Origin: Acidipila rosea
GTDB lineage: Bacteria > Acidobacteriota > Terriglobia > Terriglobales > Acidobacteriaceae
Reading direction: 5' to 3'
DNA: 64,000 nucleotides
Assembly: GCF_004339725.1 (NCBI RefSeq)
Contig: NZ_SMGK01000001.1
Span: 434,001-498,000 of the forward strand
The position numbers and the translations under genes were made by a program. Of the stretch, positions 22,116 through 31,322 are shown one piece after another. The notes below the pieces were generated by a model. The model saw only the letters and a list, made by a program, of their open reading frames with translations, made no database searches and was not told where the DNA came from. Numbering within the stretch: position 1 is the stretch's first letter; every line of letters starts with the position of its first letter.

Positions 22116-24536
22116 TTATTCGAGCACCGGAGTAATTGTTCGCTCAGGCGGAGGTTGGCCTGGCAGTGGGCCGCGTGGCACTGTGAAGAAGAAGGTGCTC
22201 CCCGAACCTTCATTGCTTTCTGCCCAGATCCGTCCGCCGTGATGGTGCACGATGCTACGGCAGATGGCGAGCCCTAGCCCGGTGCCTCCCATCTCCCTCG
22301 AGTCCGATGCATCGACCTGTTGAAAGCGCTCGAAGATCATCTCCAACTTTTCGGGCGGGATGCCGCGACCCCGGTCCTGCACCTCGAGCACGGCCTGAGT
22401 GTCGTTCAACGCATGTGCGCGCAGACGAATTTCGCTTTCGTGCGGGGAAAACTTGATTGCATTGCTGATGAGATTCGTTAAGGTTTGCAGGATGCGGTCG
22501 CTGTCAACCCACAGGTTTACTGGCTCAGCATCGATACGGAAAACAATGCCGGCACGGGTGGCACTCGAGTGCTGCAGGTCGGTGGCCCGGCGCAGCAGAT
22601 CGACAGCGTTTACCTCGCCGTAGACCAGTTGCAGCCTTCCACTATTAATGCGCTCGAAGTCGAGAATGTCATTGACCAAACGTACCAGACGGTCGCAATT
22701 TCCAATAGCCACGTCCAGCATTTGCGCCATCTTTTCGGGCCGCTTGTCGAGCACTCCTCCGCCTATCAGGCCGAGAGCCGCACGCAGTGAGGTGAGGGGA
22801 GTACGAAGCTCATGGCTGACCGTAGAAATGAACTCATCTTTCATTCGATCCAGCCGACGTCGTTCAGTAACGTCCTGGAAAGCAACGACTGTGCCTGTGG
22901 GCTGACCATTCGTGATGAGGGGGCAGGCGACATATTCCACCGGGATCGCAATGCCATCTTTGCGCCAAAAGACTTCGTCGCGAACCCGCAGCGGTGTCTT
23001 GCGAAAAGGGGTGGCGTCAATCGGACATTCTTCATGCGGGTAGGGGGTGCCGTCAGGCCGACTGTGGTGGATGAGGTCGTGGATCTTCTTGCCCTCAACC
23101 TCGGCGGAGGAATAGCCGAGCATGTTAGCGCCGACCTCATTTACGAAGAGGATGCAGCCTTCCAGATCGATGCCGTAGATGCCATCCCCAACCGACTCGA
23201 GAATAGATTCACGCTGCCGCATCAGCGTGTGCGCCCTGTTCTCAGCTTCAGTCTTCTCGGTTACGTCGATACCATGGCCCAGCACGAAGGGCGCTGTCTC
23301 TGGCAATGCAAGCAGTTTGTTGCGGTAAGCGATGACCCGGACTTCGCCATTCTTGTGTTGCAAATGGAGGCGTCCCTGGGCATCTCCATGGTCACGCAAA
23401 TTCTGCGCATAGGTTTGCCAGCCGGCTCGATAGGATTCCGGTATCAGGTCGATGATATGGGTACCAATCAACTCCTCCGGCTGGTACCCAAGACCGGCGG
23501 CAGCGTGAGTGTTGATAGAAAGTAATCTGCCCTCCATATCGTGAGTACAGACCATGCCGAGCGAGCCTTCGACCAGCTGGCGATATCTGGTCTCACTTTC
23601 GCGCAATGCCAGTTCTGCTTCACGCTGGCTGGTTACATCGACTCCGGTGGCGATGATGAAGTTTACCTCGCCCATGTGGTCAGAGAGTGGGGTGGCCGTC
23701 CAGTCGATCCTGCGCCGCTTACCGTCTCGGGAAATCCAGTTTGTTTCCCCCGCATAGGGCATGCCACTGCGGACCCTGGAAAGCATATCTGCTCCAGGCT
23801 CGCATTCTTCGCTCAAAGCGAGGTTTGCAGGGAGAGTTCGTCCTACGAGTTCGGCAAAGGAGAGGCCGGAAACACGTTCACATGCGCGATTGAAGCGAAC
23901 GACACGGCCGGCTGTGTCCAGCACCAGCACCAAAGCGCTGATGGTATCGAGTACGGCAGAAACAAAGTTTCGCTCAACGGTGAGGGCACGCTCGACCCGT
24001 TGCCGTGCGCGTACGATTCTCTCTTGCAGGCGCGAGCGGTTGTAGAACTCAAGCCGGGTAATTACCTGACGGGCAAGTACTTCAAGCGCCTGAATCTGCT
24101 GCTCGCGAAAGGCATGCGGAAGGGGAGAAAGCACGGCGAGTGTCCCAACAGGCTCTCCGTTGGGAGCAACAAGGGGAACGGCTAAATAAGAGCGGCACTG
24201 GATGCCGGAGGAGGGCTCGATGACGCCCCCCGGCTGGCAGTGCGGGTCACTGGCAGCATCGCGGACCAGCAGAGGCTGCTGTTCCAGAACGGTAACCCTG
24301 CAAGGAGTGGCATTGCGCTCCAGTTCGAGACCCTGGAACCCGGCTGTCCCTCCGAACCAAAGCCGGTTCGCATCCAGAAAGCCAATATAGGCGTAAGGTG
24401 CAAGAGTGAATTGAGCAGCCAGAACTGCAAGTTCGCTGAAGGCAGGATCCTGCGCTTTACCGAGAACTTCATAATGTAAAAGCGTTCTGAGCCTTTCGGC
24501 CTCATCGCGTTGCGGGATGGCGGCAAGCAAGGACAT
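22116..24536 (-). CDS. Soluble GAF/PAS multi-sensor histidine kinase
   Basis: An 806-residue kinase without transmembrane helices. A GAF domain (about 15-165) is followed by three PAS/PAC units (about 190-310, 315-430 and 440-560), then the HisKA domain with His575 (STVSHELRTPLTSLR) and the HATPase with N-box (NLISNAIKFS), G1 (DRGRGIP) and G2 (GGTGLGLAI). There is no receiver and no adjacent response regulator, so it is an orphan; the window holds several candidate partners elsewhere. The Cys-containing GAF loop (ATPCRVTVLEQQPLLVRDA) is typical of kinases whose cue is unknown. Confidence 0.93.
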   Translation of the reverse strand: MSLLAAIPQRDEAERLRTLLHYEVLGKAQDPAFSELAVLAAQFTLAPYAYIGFLDANRLWFGGTAGFQGLELERNATPCRVTVLEQQPLLVRDAASDPHCQPGGVIEPSSGIQCRSYLAVPLVAPNGEPVGTLAVLSPLPHAFREQQIQALEVLARQVITRLEFYNRSRLQERIVRARQRVERALTVERNFVSAVLDTISALVLVLDTAGRVVRFNRACERVSGLSFAELVGRTLPANLALSEECEPGADMLSRVRSGMPYAGETNWISRDGKRRRIDWTATPLSDHMGEVNFIIATGVDVTSQREAELALRESETRYRQLVEGSLGMVCTHDMEGRLLSINTHAAAGLGYQPEELIGTHIIDLIPESYRAGWQTYAQNLRDHGDAQGRLHLQHKNGEVRVIAYRNKLLALPETAPFVLGHGIDVTEKTEAENRAHTLMRQRESILESVGDGIYGIDLEGCILFVNEVGANMLGYSSAEVEGKKIHDLIHHSRPDGTPYPHEECPIDATPFRKTPLRVRDEVFWRKDGIAIPVEYVACPLITNGQPTGTVVAFQDVTERRRLDRMKDEFISTVSHELRTPLTSLRAALGLIGGGVLDKRPEKMAQMLDVAIGNCDRLVRLVNDILDFERINSGRLQLVYGEVNAVDLLRRATDLQHSSATRAGIVFRIDAEPVNLWVDSDRILQTLTNLISNAIKFSPHESEIRLRAHALNDTQAVLEVQDRGRGIPPEKLEMIFERFQQVDASDSREMGGTGLGLAICRSIVHHHGGRIWAESNEGSGSTFFFTVPRGPLPGQPPPERTITPVLE

Positions 24537-24665
24537 GGAAAGTAATTCGAAAACTTATTGTTTCAGAGGCCCCTCGGCTTGGCTCTGCCACATTCGGGTT
24601 ATTACGGCTGGGTGCAGAGAGAATTTTCTGAATTCATAAGATCAAGGAACCAGGTAGACGGGTTG

Positions 24666-25217
24666 CTAGGGAATCCTGCAACAGTCTCCTGCTGCGGGTG
24701 GCCCGTCATTGCTGGCGTCCAGCGCAACCTTCCAGGTTCCGTCCGACTGCTTTTTCCATATAGTCATGTAACGCCCTGCGGTAATCACCGGCTTTCCATG
24801 GGCATCTTTAGACACACCCTGATAAGTTCCCCATGTGTAACCCATCTGACCATCTGCGGACAGCTGGCCGCCGGTCGGTGTCCAGCTCAGGTGATAGTTT
24901 TCTGGTCTCCAGTTGGCGCTTCTGGCGATAGCCGCGCGTCCGATCACCGGGGCTTTGCCATTGGCCAGCGTAACGCCATCTTCCGCAAACCAGGAGGCGA
25001 AAGCAGCGCCGCCGCCCTGCAATGTTTCCTGCTCAAATCTGCTCTCCATTTGGAAGAGGAACGCTGTGCCCGGTGAGAGGCCGGGATTCGTCAGAGGGTT
25101 TGCATCCTGGGTAGGCTTCGAGAGCGGATCAAGAGGAAGCTGCGCACAGGCGATTTGCGCAATGCCTAGAACAAGCGCTGTGGTGAGAGAGCTGATGAAT
25201 CGAATGTAAGTGCGCAT
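24666..25217 (-). CDS. Secreted NTF2-like (DUF4440-type) protein
   Basis: A 183-residue protein with a clear signal peptide (SSLTTALVLGIAQIACA, cleavage near residue 25). The mature part has the cone-shaped NTF2-like pattern: helix FLFQMESRFEQETLQGGGAAFASWFAEDGV, then strands GYTWGTYQ and AGRYMTIWKKQSDGTWKV with the family-typical W-K-K-x-x-x-G-x-W-K. Such proteins bind small molecules or act as minor enzymes; nothing catalytic is identifiable. It follows the GAF/PAS kinase gene's start on the same strand but is upstream of it, separated by 129 bases with an inverted GAATT-N5-AATTC at 24621-24635. Confidence 0.8.
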   Translation of the reverse strand: MRTYIRFISSLTTALVLGIAQIACAQLPLDPLSKPTQDANPLTNPGLSPGTAFLFQMESRFEQETLQGGGAAFASWFAEDGVTLANGKAPVIGRAAIARSANWRPENYHLSWTPTGGQLSADGQMGYTWGTYQGVSKDAHGKPVITAGRYMTIWKKQSDGTWKVALDASNDGPPAAGDCCRIP

Positions 25218-25318
25218 GACTCCTTCTTCCGTCCATGCTAGTGCATCGCAAGAGAAACCAGGGCATCTTATAAGCTGAAAAGGAATTAAGGGTCCATGGG
25301 GAGATAAGATGGACCGGT

Positions 25319-25327
25319 TGGTATACT
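25319..25327 (+). promoter_or_regulatory. Extended -10 promoter for the dxs leader
   Basis: TGGTATACT matches an extended -10 element (TGn followed by TATACT). No good -35 is present at the normal distance, which is common for extended -10 promoters. Initiation would fall near 25334, upstream of the terminator-like hairpin at 25365-25387 and about 80 bases before the dxs ATG. Confidence 0.5.
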
Positions 25328-25345
25328 TAAAGCTTGAAGTTTAGG

Positions 25346-25387
25346 AGACCCGCCTGCAGTAAAAGGCCCCAGCTTGGGGTCTTTTTT
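25346..25387 (+). promoter_or_regulatory. Leader hairpin with U-tract upstream of dxs, possible attenuator
   Basis: GGCCCCA-GCT-TGGGGT followed by CTTTTTT is a typical intrinsic-terminator shape only 28 bases before the ATG of dxs. A competing 5' segment AGACCC (25346-25351) can pair with GGGTCT (25377-25382) instead. The arrangement allows mutually exclusive folds, as in transcription attenuation, or defines a short leader RNA. No known riboswitch consensus was recognised. Confidence 0.5.
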
Positions 25388-25415
25388 GGTTATTGCGGAA
25401 ATCGTCAGGGCAACC

Positions 25416-27305
25416 ATGAAAAAGCGACTCGACAGCATCAATTCTCCGTCCGATATCAAGAAGTTAACCATCCCGGAACTCACCTCCCTTTCAGAGGAAA
25501 TCCGGGAGCGGCTGATTTTGACGCTCTCGAAGACAGGGGGACATTTAGGACCCAATCTGGGCGTGGTCGAACTTACCCTGGCCATGCACTATGTCTTTGA
25601 TACCCCGACGGATAAGTTCGTTTTCGATGTCAGCCATCAAGCCTATATTCACAAGCTGCTTACCGGGCGGCGTGAACGATTCGAAACAATGCGTCAGCCC
25701 GCGGGCCTCAACGGATTCATGATGCGCTCGGAGAGTGAGCACGATGCGTATGGTGCGGGTCACGCGGGTACAGCTCTTTCCGCAGCGCTCGGCATGGCTG
25801 TTGCGCGCGACCTTGCCGGGGGCAAGGAACATGTGGTCGCACTGGCTGGCGATGCAGCTTTCACCAATGGAATTTCTTTCGAGGCACTCAATAATATTGC
25901 CGATCAAACGAGGCGGATGATTGTGGTGCTCAACGACAATGAATGGTCGATCGACCGTAATGTCGGCGCCATTGCCCGCTATCTCCATAAGATCGTAACC
26001 AATGAGCGTGTGACTCATCTGCACGACAGTGCTTCACGGCTGCTTGAAAAGCTCGGCGGCAAGACTGCTTTGAATGTCGTGCGTCGCGCAGAAGAAGCGG
26101 CCAAAGGAATGCTGTGGCCATCTGTTTTCTTCGAGGAATTTGGTCTTACGTATTACGGACCTCTTGATGGACACAATCTGGAGCTGCTTATCGAGACCTT
26201 CCAGTTTCTCAAAACGCAGGATCGTCCCGTGCTGCTGCATGTGATTACGCAGAAAGGGCGCGGCTTCCAGCCTGCACTAGACAAGCAGAAGAAGTTTCAC
26301 GGCCTCGGGCCCTACGACCCGGAGACGGGCGAAACCAAGTCTGTTGGACAGCCTACTTACTCCGAGGTGTTTGCGAATACGCTGGTTAAGCTCGCAGATG
26401 GAAACGATAAGGTTGTGGCTATCACGGCGGCGATGCCCAACGGCACGGCGCTTGATCTTTTTCGCCCACACCATCCCCAGCGGTATTTCGATGTTGGCAT
26501 TGCTGAGGAGCATGCTGTCATCTTCGCTGCGGGTCTTGCCACGCAAGGTTTCAAGCCTTTTTGTGCCATTTACTCAACATTTCTGCAGCGGGCATTCGAT
26601 CCGATCGTTCATGACGTATGTCTCCAGAATCTTCCTGTCGTCTTCTGCATGGATCGCGGTGGGCTGAGCGGGGACGACGGAGCGACACATCACGGGCTTT
26701 TTGATATCAGCTACCTGCGCAGCATTCCTAATATTGTGCACATGGTTGCATCGGATGAAGACGAACTTGCGGATATGCTTTACACCGCCATGTTGCACGA
26801 AGGACCGAGCGCAATACGATACCCGCGCGGAACCGGACCCGATGTAAAGCTCAAGGCGCATCCTGAGGCGATTCCTATCGGCAAGGCACAGGTGATACAG
26901 GACGGCGAGGATGTTGCAATTTTCGGATTGGGAGCCCTGCTCCCGATGGCGGGAGAGCTTGCGACGGAGCTGGAGTCGCGCGGACATTCAACGGCGGTGA
27001 TCAATCCGCGCTTCGCTAAACCGCTCGACCGCGAAATGGTTGCGAAGTATGCGCAAAAGGTATCCGTCATGGTTACCTTTGAAGATCATGTTCTCATGGG
27101 CGGATTTGGTAGCGCAGTGCTAGAGGCTATAAGTGAAATGCAGTTCGATGTTCCCGTTGTTCGCATTGGCTGGCCTGATCGCTTTATTGAACATGGCAAG
27201 GTCGATCAACTGCGCGCACGTCACGGTGTCAGCGTGGAGGCAGCGCTCGAAAAGCTTGAGCCGTATCTCAAGAAAGCTAACCGCTCGCGGCTAGTCACTC
27301 GGTAG
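25416..27305 (+). CDS. dxs: 1-Deoxy-D-xylulose-5-phosphate synthase (divergent type)
   Basis: A 629-residue thiamine-diphosphate enzyme that joins pyruvate and glyceraldehyde 3-phosphate for the MEP isoprenoid pathway. Start at ATG 25416; the frame continues upstream through the leader hairpin from a TTG, which is not plausible. Motifs include GGHLGPNLGVVELTLAMH, the TPP motif GDAAFTNG (with NDN following), EEHAV in the central domain and YPRG. Several normally invariant spots vary: SHQAYIHK for GHQAYPHK, AGHAGTALSAALG for TGHSSTS, and MDRGGLSGDDGATHHG for IDRAG..G.DG.TH.G. It may be a divergent paralogue or simply the acidobacterial form. Confidence 0.87.
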   Translation: MKKRLDSINSPSDIKKLTIPELTSLSEEIRERLILTLSKTGGHLGPNLGVVELTLAMHYVFDTPTDKFVFDVSHQAYIHKLLTGRRERFETMRQPAGLNGFMMRSESEHDAYGAGHAGTALSAALGMAVARDLAGGKEHVVALAGDAAFTNGISFEALNNIADQTRRMIVVLNDNEWSIDRNVGAIARYLHKIVTNERVTHLHDSASRLLEKLGGKTALNVVRRAEEAAKGMLWPSVFFEEFGLTYYGPLDGHNLELLIETFQFLKTQDRPVLLHVITQKGRGFQPALDKQKKFHGLGPYDPETGETKSVGQPTYSEVFANTLVKLADGNDKVVAITAAMPNGTALDLFRPHHPQRYFDVGIAEEHAVIFAAGLATQGFKPFCAIYSTFLQRAFDPIVHDVCLQNLPVVFCMDRGGLSGDDGATHHGLFDISYLRSIPNIVHMVASDEDELADMLYTAMLHEGPSAIRYPRGTGPDVKLKAHPEAIPIGKAQVIQDGEDVAIFGLGALLPMAGELATELESRGHSTAVINPRFAKPLDREMVAKYAQKVSVMVTFEDHVLMGGFGSAVLEAISEMQFDVPVVRIGWPDRFIEHGKVDQLRARHGVSVEAALEKLEPYLKKANRSRLVTR

Positions 27306-27364
27306 CTTCTTGCGCCCAAGATCGGAAAAGCGAATCGAGAGCAGCAGCGCCAAAGATCAGCCGC

Positions 27365-27913
27365 TCACAATTTGAATTGAGATGCGATCTTTGGCAGGAT
27401 TTGCATAAGGCGCTTCTGTCGGTAGGCGAACAGGCTTTTCATCTGCGCCTGGACAAAGACTTTATGCGCCAGTTCTCCCAGCTTCCCAAAAAGCATTTCA
27501 TAGGTCAGGTCGTCTTTGATCTCGGTTCCTTGCTGCCCGTCTCGCGTCTCTCTGCTCACGCGATGGCAGTGGCGCCAGTAGGCAAACGGACCGCGAACCT
27601 GCTCATCGCAAAAGTGATCATTCCACTCGAATTCCGCGATGTAAGCCTCCCATGGCATTCGAATGGGGGAAAGCGGAAATGGACGGAAGCTGATCGTCAT
27701 CGTGGAGCCGGTCCCGGCCGCGAAACTGCGCAGTCGTCTTGAGCCGTCGGCAGAGACAGGGCGAGGCGGTGGAGAAACGAAACTGGCCTCTTCAATCCGC
27801 GCCCGCTGCCAGCGCGGCATTAGCGGGGGCAGGTTCTCAGGATTTGCGAAGAACGCAAAGACAAGCTCGATTGGATAAGGTACCCACTGCGCCGCTTCAA
27901 AGTGATGCCGCAT
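27365..27913 (-). CDS. SRPBCC (START/COQ10-like) family protein
   Basis: A 182-residue protein beginning MRHHFEAAQWVPYPIELVFAFFANPENLP, a classic SRPBCC opening in which a beta strand leads to the helix-grip F-x-F-x-A-x-P-x-x-L-P. Later segments (YIAEFEWNDHFCDEQVRGPF, WRHCHRV, DDLTYEM) follow the curved sheet. Related proteins bind lipids or polyketides or act as ribosome-toxin-like or quinone-binding proteins; the ligand here is unknown. It follows the TonB-dependent receptor on the same strand, but a terminator separates them. Confidence 0.82.
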   Translation of the reverse strand: MRHHFEAAQWVPYPIELVFAFFANPENLPPLMPRWQRARIEEASFVSPPPRPVSADGSRRLRSFAAGTGSTMTISFRPFPLSPIRMPWEAYIAEFEWNDHFCDEQVRGPFAYWRHCHRVSRETRDGQQGTEIKDDLTYEMLFGKLGELAHKVFVQAQMKSLFAYRQKRLMQILPKIASQFKL

Positions 27914-27929
27914 ATCTCTCTAGGGAAAC

Positions 27930-27957
27930 ACAAAAGAGGCGCCGGTTTCAGCGCCTC
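27930..27957 (-). terminator. Intrinsic terminator after the TonB-dependent receptor gene
   Basis: Read on the minus strand, GAGGCGC pairs with GCGCCTC across an 8-base loop and is followed by TTTTGTGTTT. It lies 60 bases downstream of the receptor stop codon and just before the SRPBCC gene. Confidence 0.78.
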
Positions 27958-28016
27958 CTTTGATATCGATAAAAGTTGTCTGGGATCGTAGGTTCCAGCC
28001 CAGGCAACAGCAGCTT

Positions 28017-31000
28017 TTAAAAGACGATCTTGCCAGCCACTTGAAGCTGGCGCGAGGAGCCCTGATCGCCGATAGGGAAGCGAGTGGTGGTTATTTGCCC
28101 GAACTGTCCGGCGTTGACCGCTCCAGCGGAACTGACGGAGAGTGTTGAGATCGGCTGGCCGAAATTGACGTGGTTGAGGATGTTGAAGGCGTCTGTGCGG
28201 ATCTGCAGTTGAACACGGTTGTTGATTTTCGTGTTTTTGACCAGAGAGAAATCGACGTCCAGATAGCCCGGACCGTAGATTGCGCCTCGCGGCTCATTGC
28301 CAAAGTTGCCTGCTCCGGGACTGGAAAAGAGGCAGCCTGGGGTTGCTGTTGCGCAGACAGCCTGCGGCAGATATTGGATATTGCCGCTGGCGGTGTGGCT
28401 GTAGCCGACCGGAACTCTGCCAAGTAGATTGGGCCGGATGGTGCCGAGTACGCCATTGGTGGGAAGTGTGGTGACAACCGTGATTGGATTGCCTGTCTGC
28501 ATGGCAACGATGGGCGATACCTCCCAGCCTTCAATGAGGCGGTTGCCCTTCACTGGCAGGTCATAGACGCCGCTCAGCACCCAGCGGTTGCGCACATCGA
28601 AGTCAGACGGCCCATAGTTGTTGCGCGGATCGTAGCTGTTTTGCAGGACAATGCCCTGGCTGCTGAGGGAGTTGTAGTCAAAAGACTTTGTCCACTGGTA
28701 GCTGCTCTGGAATTGAAGTCCCTTAGAGAAGGACTTGGTGACGGTGAGCCACAGAGCGTTGTAGTTGGCGTTACCGGCGCTGTCATACTCCGTGATGTTG
28801 GCGAGGCTCGCTCCCGGGTCAACAGGGCTACTGGCAGCAACAGTCGTGAACGGGCGCACGCCATTAATCGGCTGGTTCTGGTTGCGGGTTAGCTGCAGAT
28901 GTGTGCTCTTGGAGCCTACATAGGCGAGCTGAAAGGCAATCGTCGAGGAGATTTGCTGCTGCAGGTTGAGGTTGTAGGACTGAACCGTAGCATTCTTGAA
29001 TTGAGGATTGATAGATGATGGCGCAATCGTCTTCGATGACTTCGAAGAAGCAAAAGCGTTGGCCATGGTCAAGGCTGCACTCGGGGTAGCGGGCACGATT
29101 GAAACCGGCACCGCGAATGGCGGATTGAGTGCGAGACTCTGGATGAAGTTGGTTGTCGGCTGGTTGAGGAAATAACCGTATCCCAGGCGGACTACGGTAC
29201 GTCCATTGTGACTTGGATCCCAGACAAGACCGACGCGTGGCTCGTAGCCGAAATTCTGCCGATAGATGCTGCCGAGGCCATTCGTCCCAACCTGCACAAG
29301 CGAGGAGGTGGAGGGATCAAAGACGGTCAGGCGGTTCCTGGCCTCTGCCGGGGTCCCGTTCCAGTCGAAACGGAAGCCAAGCTCGGCAGTCAGATTCGGC
29401 CGCAACTTCCAGCTGTCCATGGCGTAAACGCCCGTAGCGTTAGTGTAGATGCGGCTTGGACGCGTGCCCGGCACGACGGCAAAGGACGCGACTTCGTCAT
29501 TGAGGAAGCCCTGAAGAGAGTTGAAGGAGAAGCTGCTGGTGTCGCCGGCAAAGTTGTCGTTGAGGAACCGGCGATATTCACCGCCGAAGCGGAAGGAGTG
29601 TTTGCCGCGTAACAGGCTGAAGGTGTCGGAAAAGACACCGGTCGTATCGCCACGGCCCTGTGGTTCGCCCGCCGGGCCGCCAAAGGTCAGGCCCAGGCTG
29701 CTGATGCTGATCTGAGGCAAGCCGATGTTAGTCGTAACGCCATTGTCGATGCCATAGGAGACGGGATTCGCAACGAAGTTTGGGGTGAACGTGATGTGGA
29801 TACGATTGAAACCAAGCCGAGCTTCATTGACCGCATTCGGCCCAAAGATGTGTGTCTCCACGATGGTCAGCAGTTGTCGCCGGGCCGGACGCGAGTCGCC
29901 AAAGTTGGGAATGGTATCGGCTACCGTTGGAGCCAGAGGCTCCGTGCGCGAATCCTGCTGGATGGCATAGTAGCCGTGCAGGTGGTCTGCTGCGCCGAGG
30001 ACCTGATCGATATCAGCCGTTCCCTGGTCGATAGCTACCGGGGCAATAGCTGAGCCCACGAAGTTGTTGCCAGCATTAGGAGCTGGTATGAGCGTGAGCA
30101 GCTTTTGAATGATGGGGTCGGTGGAAGTTGATCCAGCAGGCGGGACGGCGCTGTTGACTGCCTCGCCCTGATGCTGATGAAGCCCTTCATAGCTGAGAAA
30201 GAAAAAAGTGTGATTGCGGTAGATAGGACCGCCCACGTCGCCGCCGAACTGGTTGCGCTTGAAAGAAGACTGCCGGACATGTGTGCCGTTGACTGTGTAC
30301 TGCGGATTGAAGAAGTTACGGGCGTCGAAGAAGTCGTTGCGGATATAGTCATACGCTTCGCCGTGAAACTGGTTTGTGCCCGAGCGGGTGGCGATGTTTA
30401 CGATTGCGCCGGAGTTGCGGCCGTATTCCGCGGAAAAGCTGGAGTTATCTACCTTGAACTCCTGAACTGTATTGATCTCAGGTTGAAAGGTGATCTGATT
30501 CTGGCTCATGTCGTTCAGGTTGATGCCGTTGATCATGAAGTTGACGGTGTCTTCGCGCTGGCCGGCAGTGTCAAACGACAGGGAGCCCTGTCCGCGGATA
30601 GGAACGACCAGGAAGCCGCTCTGCGGCGGCGTGACCGATCCGGCGATCAGCGTGCCGAGATCGACAAAATGGCGGCCATTGAGGGGCGCTTCCTGCACGG
30701 TGCGCGGGTTAATGACCTGACCTACAGACATGCTCTGCGAGTCGATCAGAGGAGCGGCCGCGGTGACCTGAACACTCTGGCTCTGCGAGGCTACGCCGAG
30801 CTGAATATTTTCGCTGGCGATCTGGTCAACCTGGAGAACGACTCCCGTCATGGTTTTGGTCTGTAGACCAGCGGCCGTCACTTGAACGTTGTAGGAGCCG
30901 GGGGTGAGTGAGGGAACCTGATAGTTGCCCGCTCCATCGGTTGTTACATGGCGTGCGACGTTTGTCCCGGCATTGGTAATGGTGACCTCAGCGCCCGGTA

Positions 31001-31136
31001 CGGCTGCTCCGCTTTGATCTGTGATCAATCCCTTGATCGTGCCGGTGGACTGTGCCTGGAGTGTGAGAGCGGAGAATGCGAACAGGATCAAACTCGTCAG
31101 GCTGACAAAGAGAGATAGGTGCAAATTGCGCTTCAT
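28017..31136 (-). CDS. TonB-dependent receptor with carboxypeptidase-regulatory domain (Oar-like)
   Basis: A 1039-residue outer-membrane protein. A signal peptide (ending LQA) is followed by a carboxypeptidase-regulatory-like beta-sandwich (about 30-115, GTIKGLITDQSGAAVPGAEVTITN), then a TonB plug-like region (PLNGRHFVDLGTLIAGSV, GINLNDMSQNQIT, SAEYGRNSGAIVNIATRSGTN) and a long beta-barrel ending in the aromatic VAGKIVF. This architecture is abundant in acidobacteria; it is thought to import large saccharides or other polymers, driven by TonB. The substrate cannot be read here because no transporter or hydrolase cluster surrounds it. It is a single gene with its own terminator. Confidence 0.92.
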   Translation of the reverse strand: MKRNLHLSLFVSLTSLILFAFSALTLQAQSTGTIKGLITDQSGAAVPGAEVTITNAGTNVARHVTTDGAGNYQVPSLTPGSYNVQVTAAGLQTKTMTGVVLQVDQIASENIQLGVASQSQSVQVTAAAPLIDSQSMSVGQVINPRTVQEAPLNGRHFVDLGTLIAGSVTPPQSGFLVVPIRGQGSLSFDTAGQREDTVNFMINGINLNDMSQNQITFQPEINTVQEFKVDNSSFSAEYGRNSGAIVNIATRSGTNQFHGEAYDYIRNDFFDARNFFNPQYTVNGTHVRQSSFKRNQFGGDVGGPIYRNHTFFFLSYEGLHQHQGEAVNSAVPPAGSTSTDPIIQKLLTLIPAPNAGNNFVGSAIAPVAIDQGTADIDQVLGAADHLHGYYAIQQDSRTEPLAPTVADTIPNFGDSRPARRQLLTIVETHIFGPNAVNEARLGFNRIHITFTPNFVANPVSYGIDNGVTTNIGLPQISISSLGLTFGGPAGEPQGRGDTTGVFSDTFSLLRGKHSFRFGGEYRRFLNDNFAGDTSSFSFNSLQGFLNDEVASFAVVPGTRPSRIYTNATGVYAMDSWKLRPNLTAELGFRFDWNGTPAEARNRLTVFDPSTSSLVQVGTNGLGSIYRQNFGYEPRVGLVWDPSHNGRTVVRLGYGYFLNQPTTNFIQSLALNPPFAVPVSIVPATPSAALTMANAFASSKSSKTIAPSSINPQFKNATVQSYNLNLQQQISSTIAFQLAYVGSKSTHLQLTRNQNQPINGVRPFTTVAASSPVDPGASLANITEYDSAGNANYNALWLTVTKSFSKGLQFQSSYQWTKSFDYNSLSSQGIVLQNSYDPRNNYGPSDFDVRNRWVLSGVYDLPVKGNRLIEGWEVSPIVAMQTGNPITVVTTLPTNGVLGTIRPNLLGRVPVGYSHTASGNIQYLPQAVCATATPGCLFSSPGAGNFGNEPRGAIYGPGYLDVDFSLVKNTKINNRVQLQIRTDAFNILNHVNFGQPISTLSVSSAGAVNAGQFGQITTTRFPIGDQGSSRQLQVAGKIVF

Positions 31137-31272
31137 TACGGCTCCTTAAAAAGGGTCGAACGGCTGATGCACTTTAAGTAAATGTGGATTAGTGAAGAGG
31201 TTTAAGCTTACCACGCTTATTTACATGAAATTTATCAGGAAATACGGGGAAAGGAGAGGATTTTGCTGGATG

Positions 31273-31305
31273 AAAAACAAAGGCCGCTCGCAGAGAGCGG
31301 CCTTT
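31273..31305 (-). terminator. Intrinsic terminator after recA
   Basis: Read on the minus strand, AAAGGCCGCTC pairs with GAGCGGCCTTT around a short loop and is followed by GTTTTTC. It lies within 20-50 bases of the recA stop and between recA and the receptor's promoter region. Confidence 0.82.
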
Positions 31306-31322
31306 ACTATCTAGACAAAGAG

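Noticed and set aside
24621..24635. GAATT-N5-AATTC inverted repeat between the NTF2-like and GAF/PAS kinase genes
   Set aside because: A short AT-rich palindrome in a gap is common by chance and no protein partner is suggested by context.
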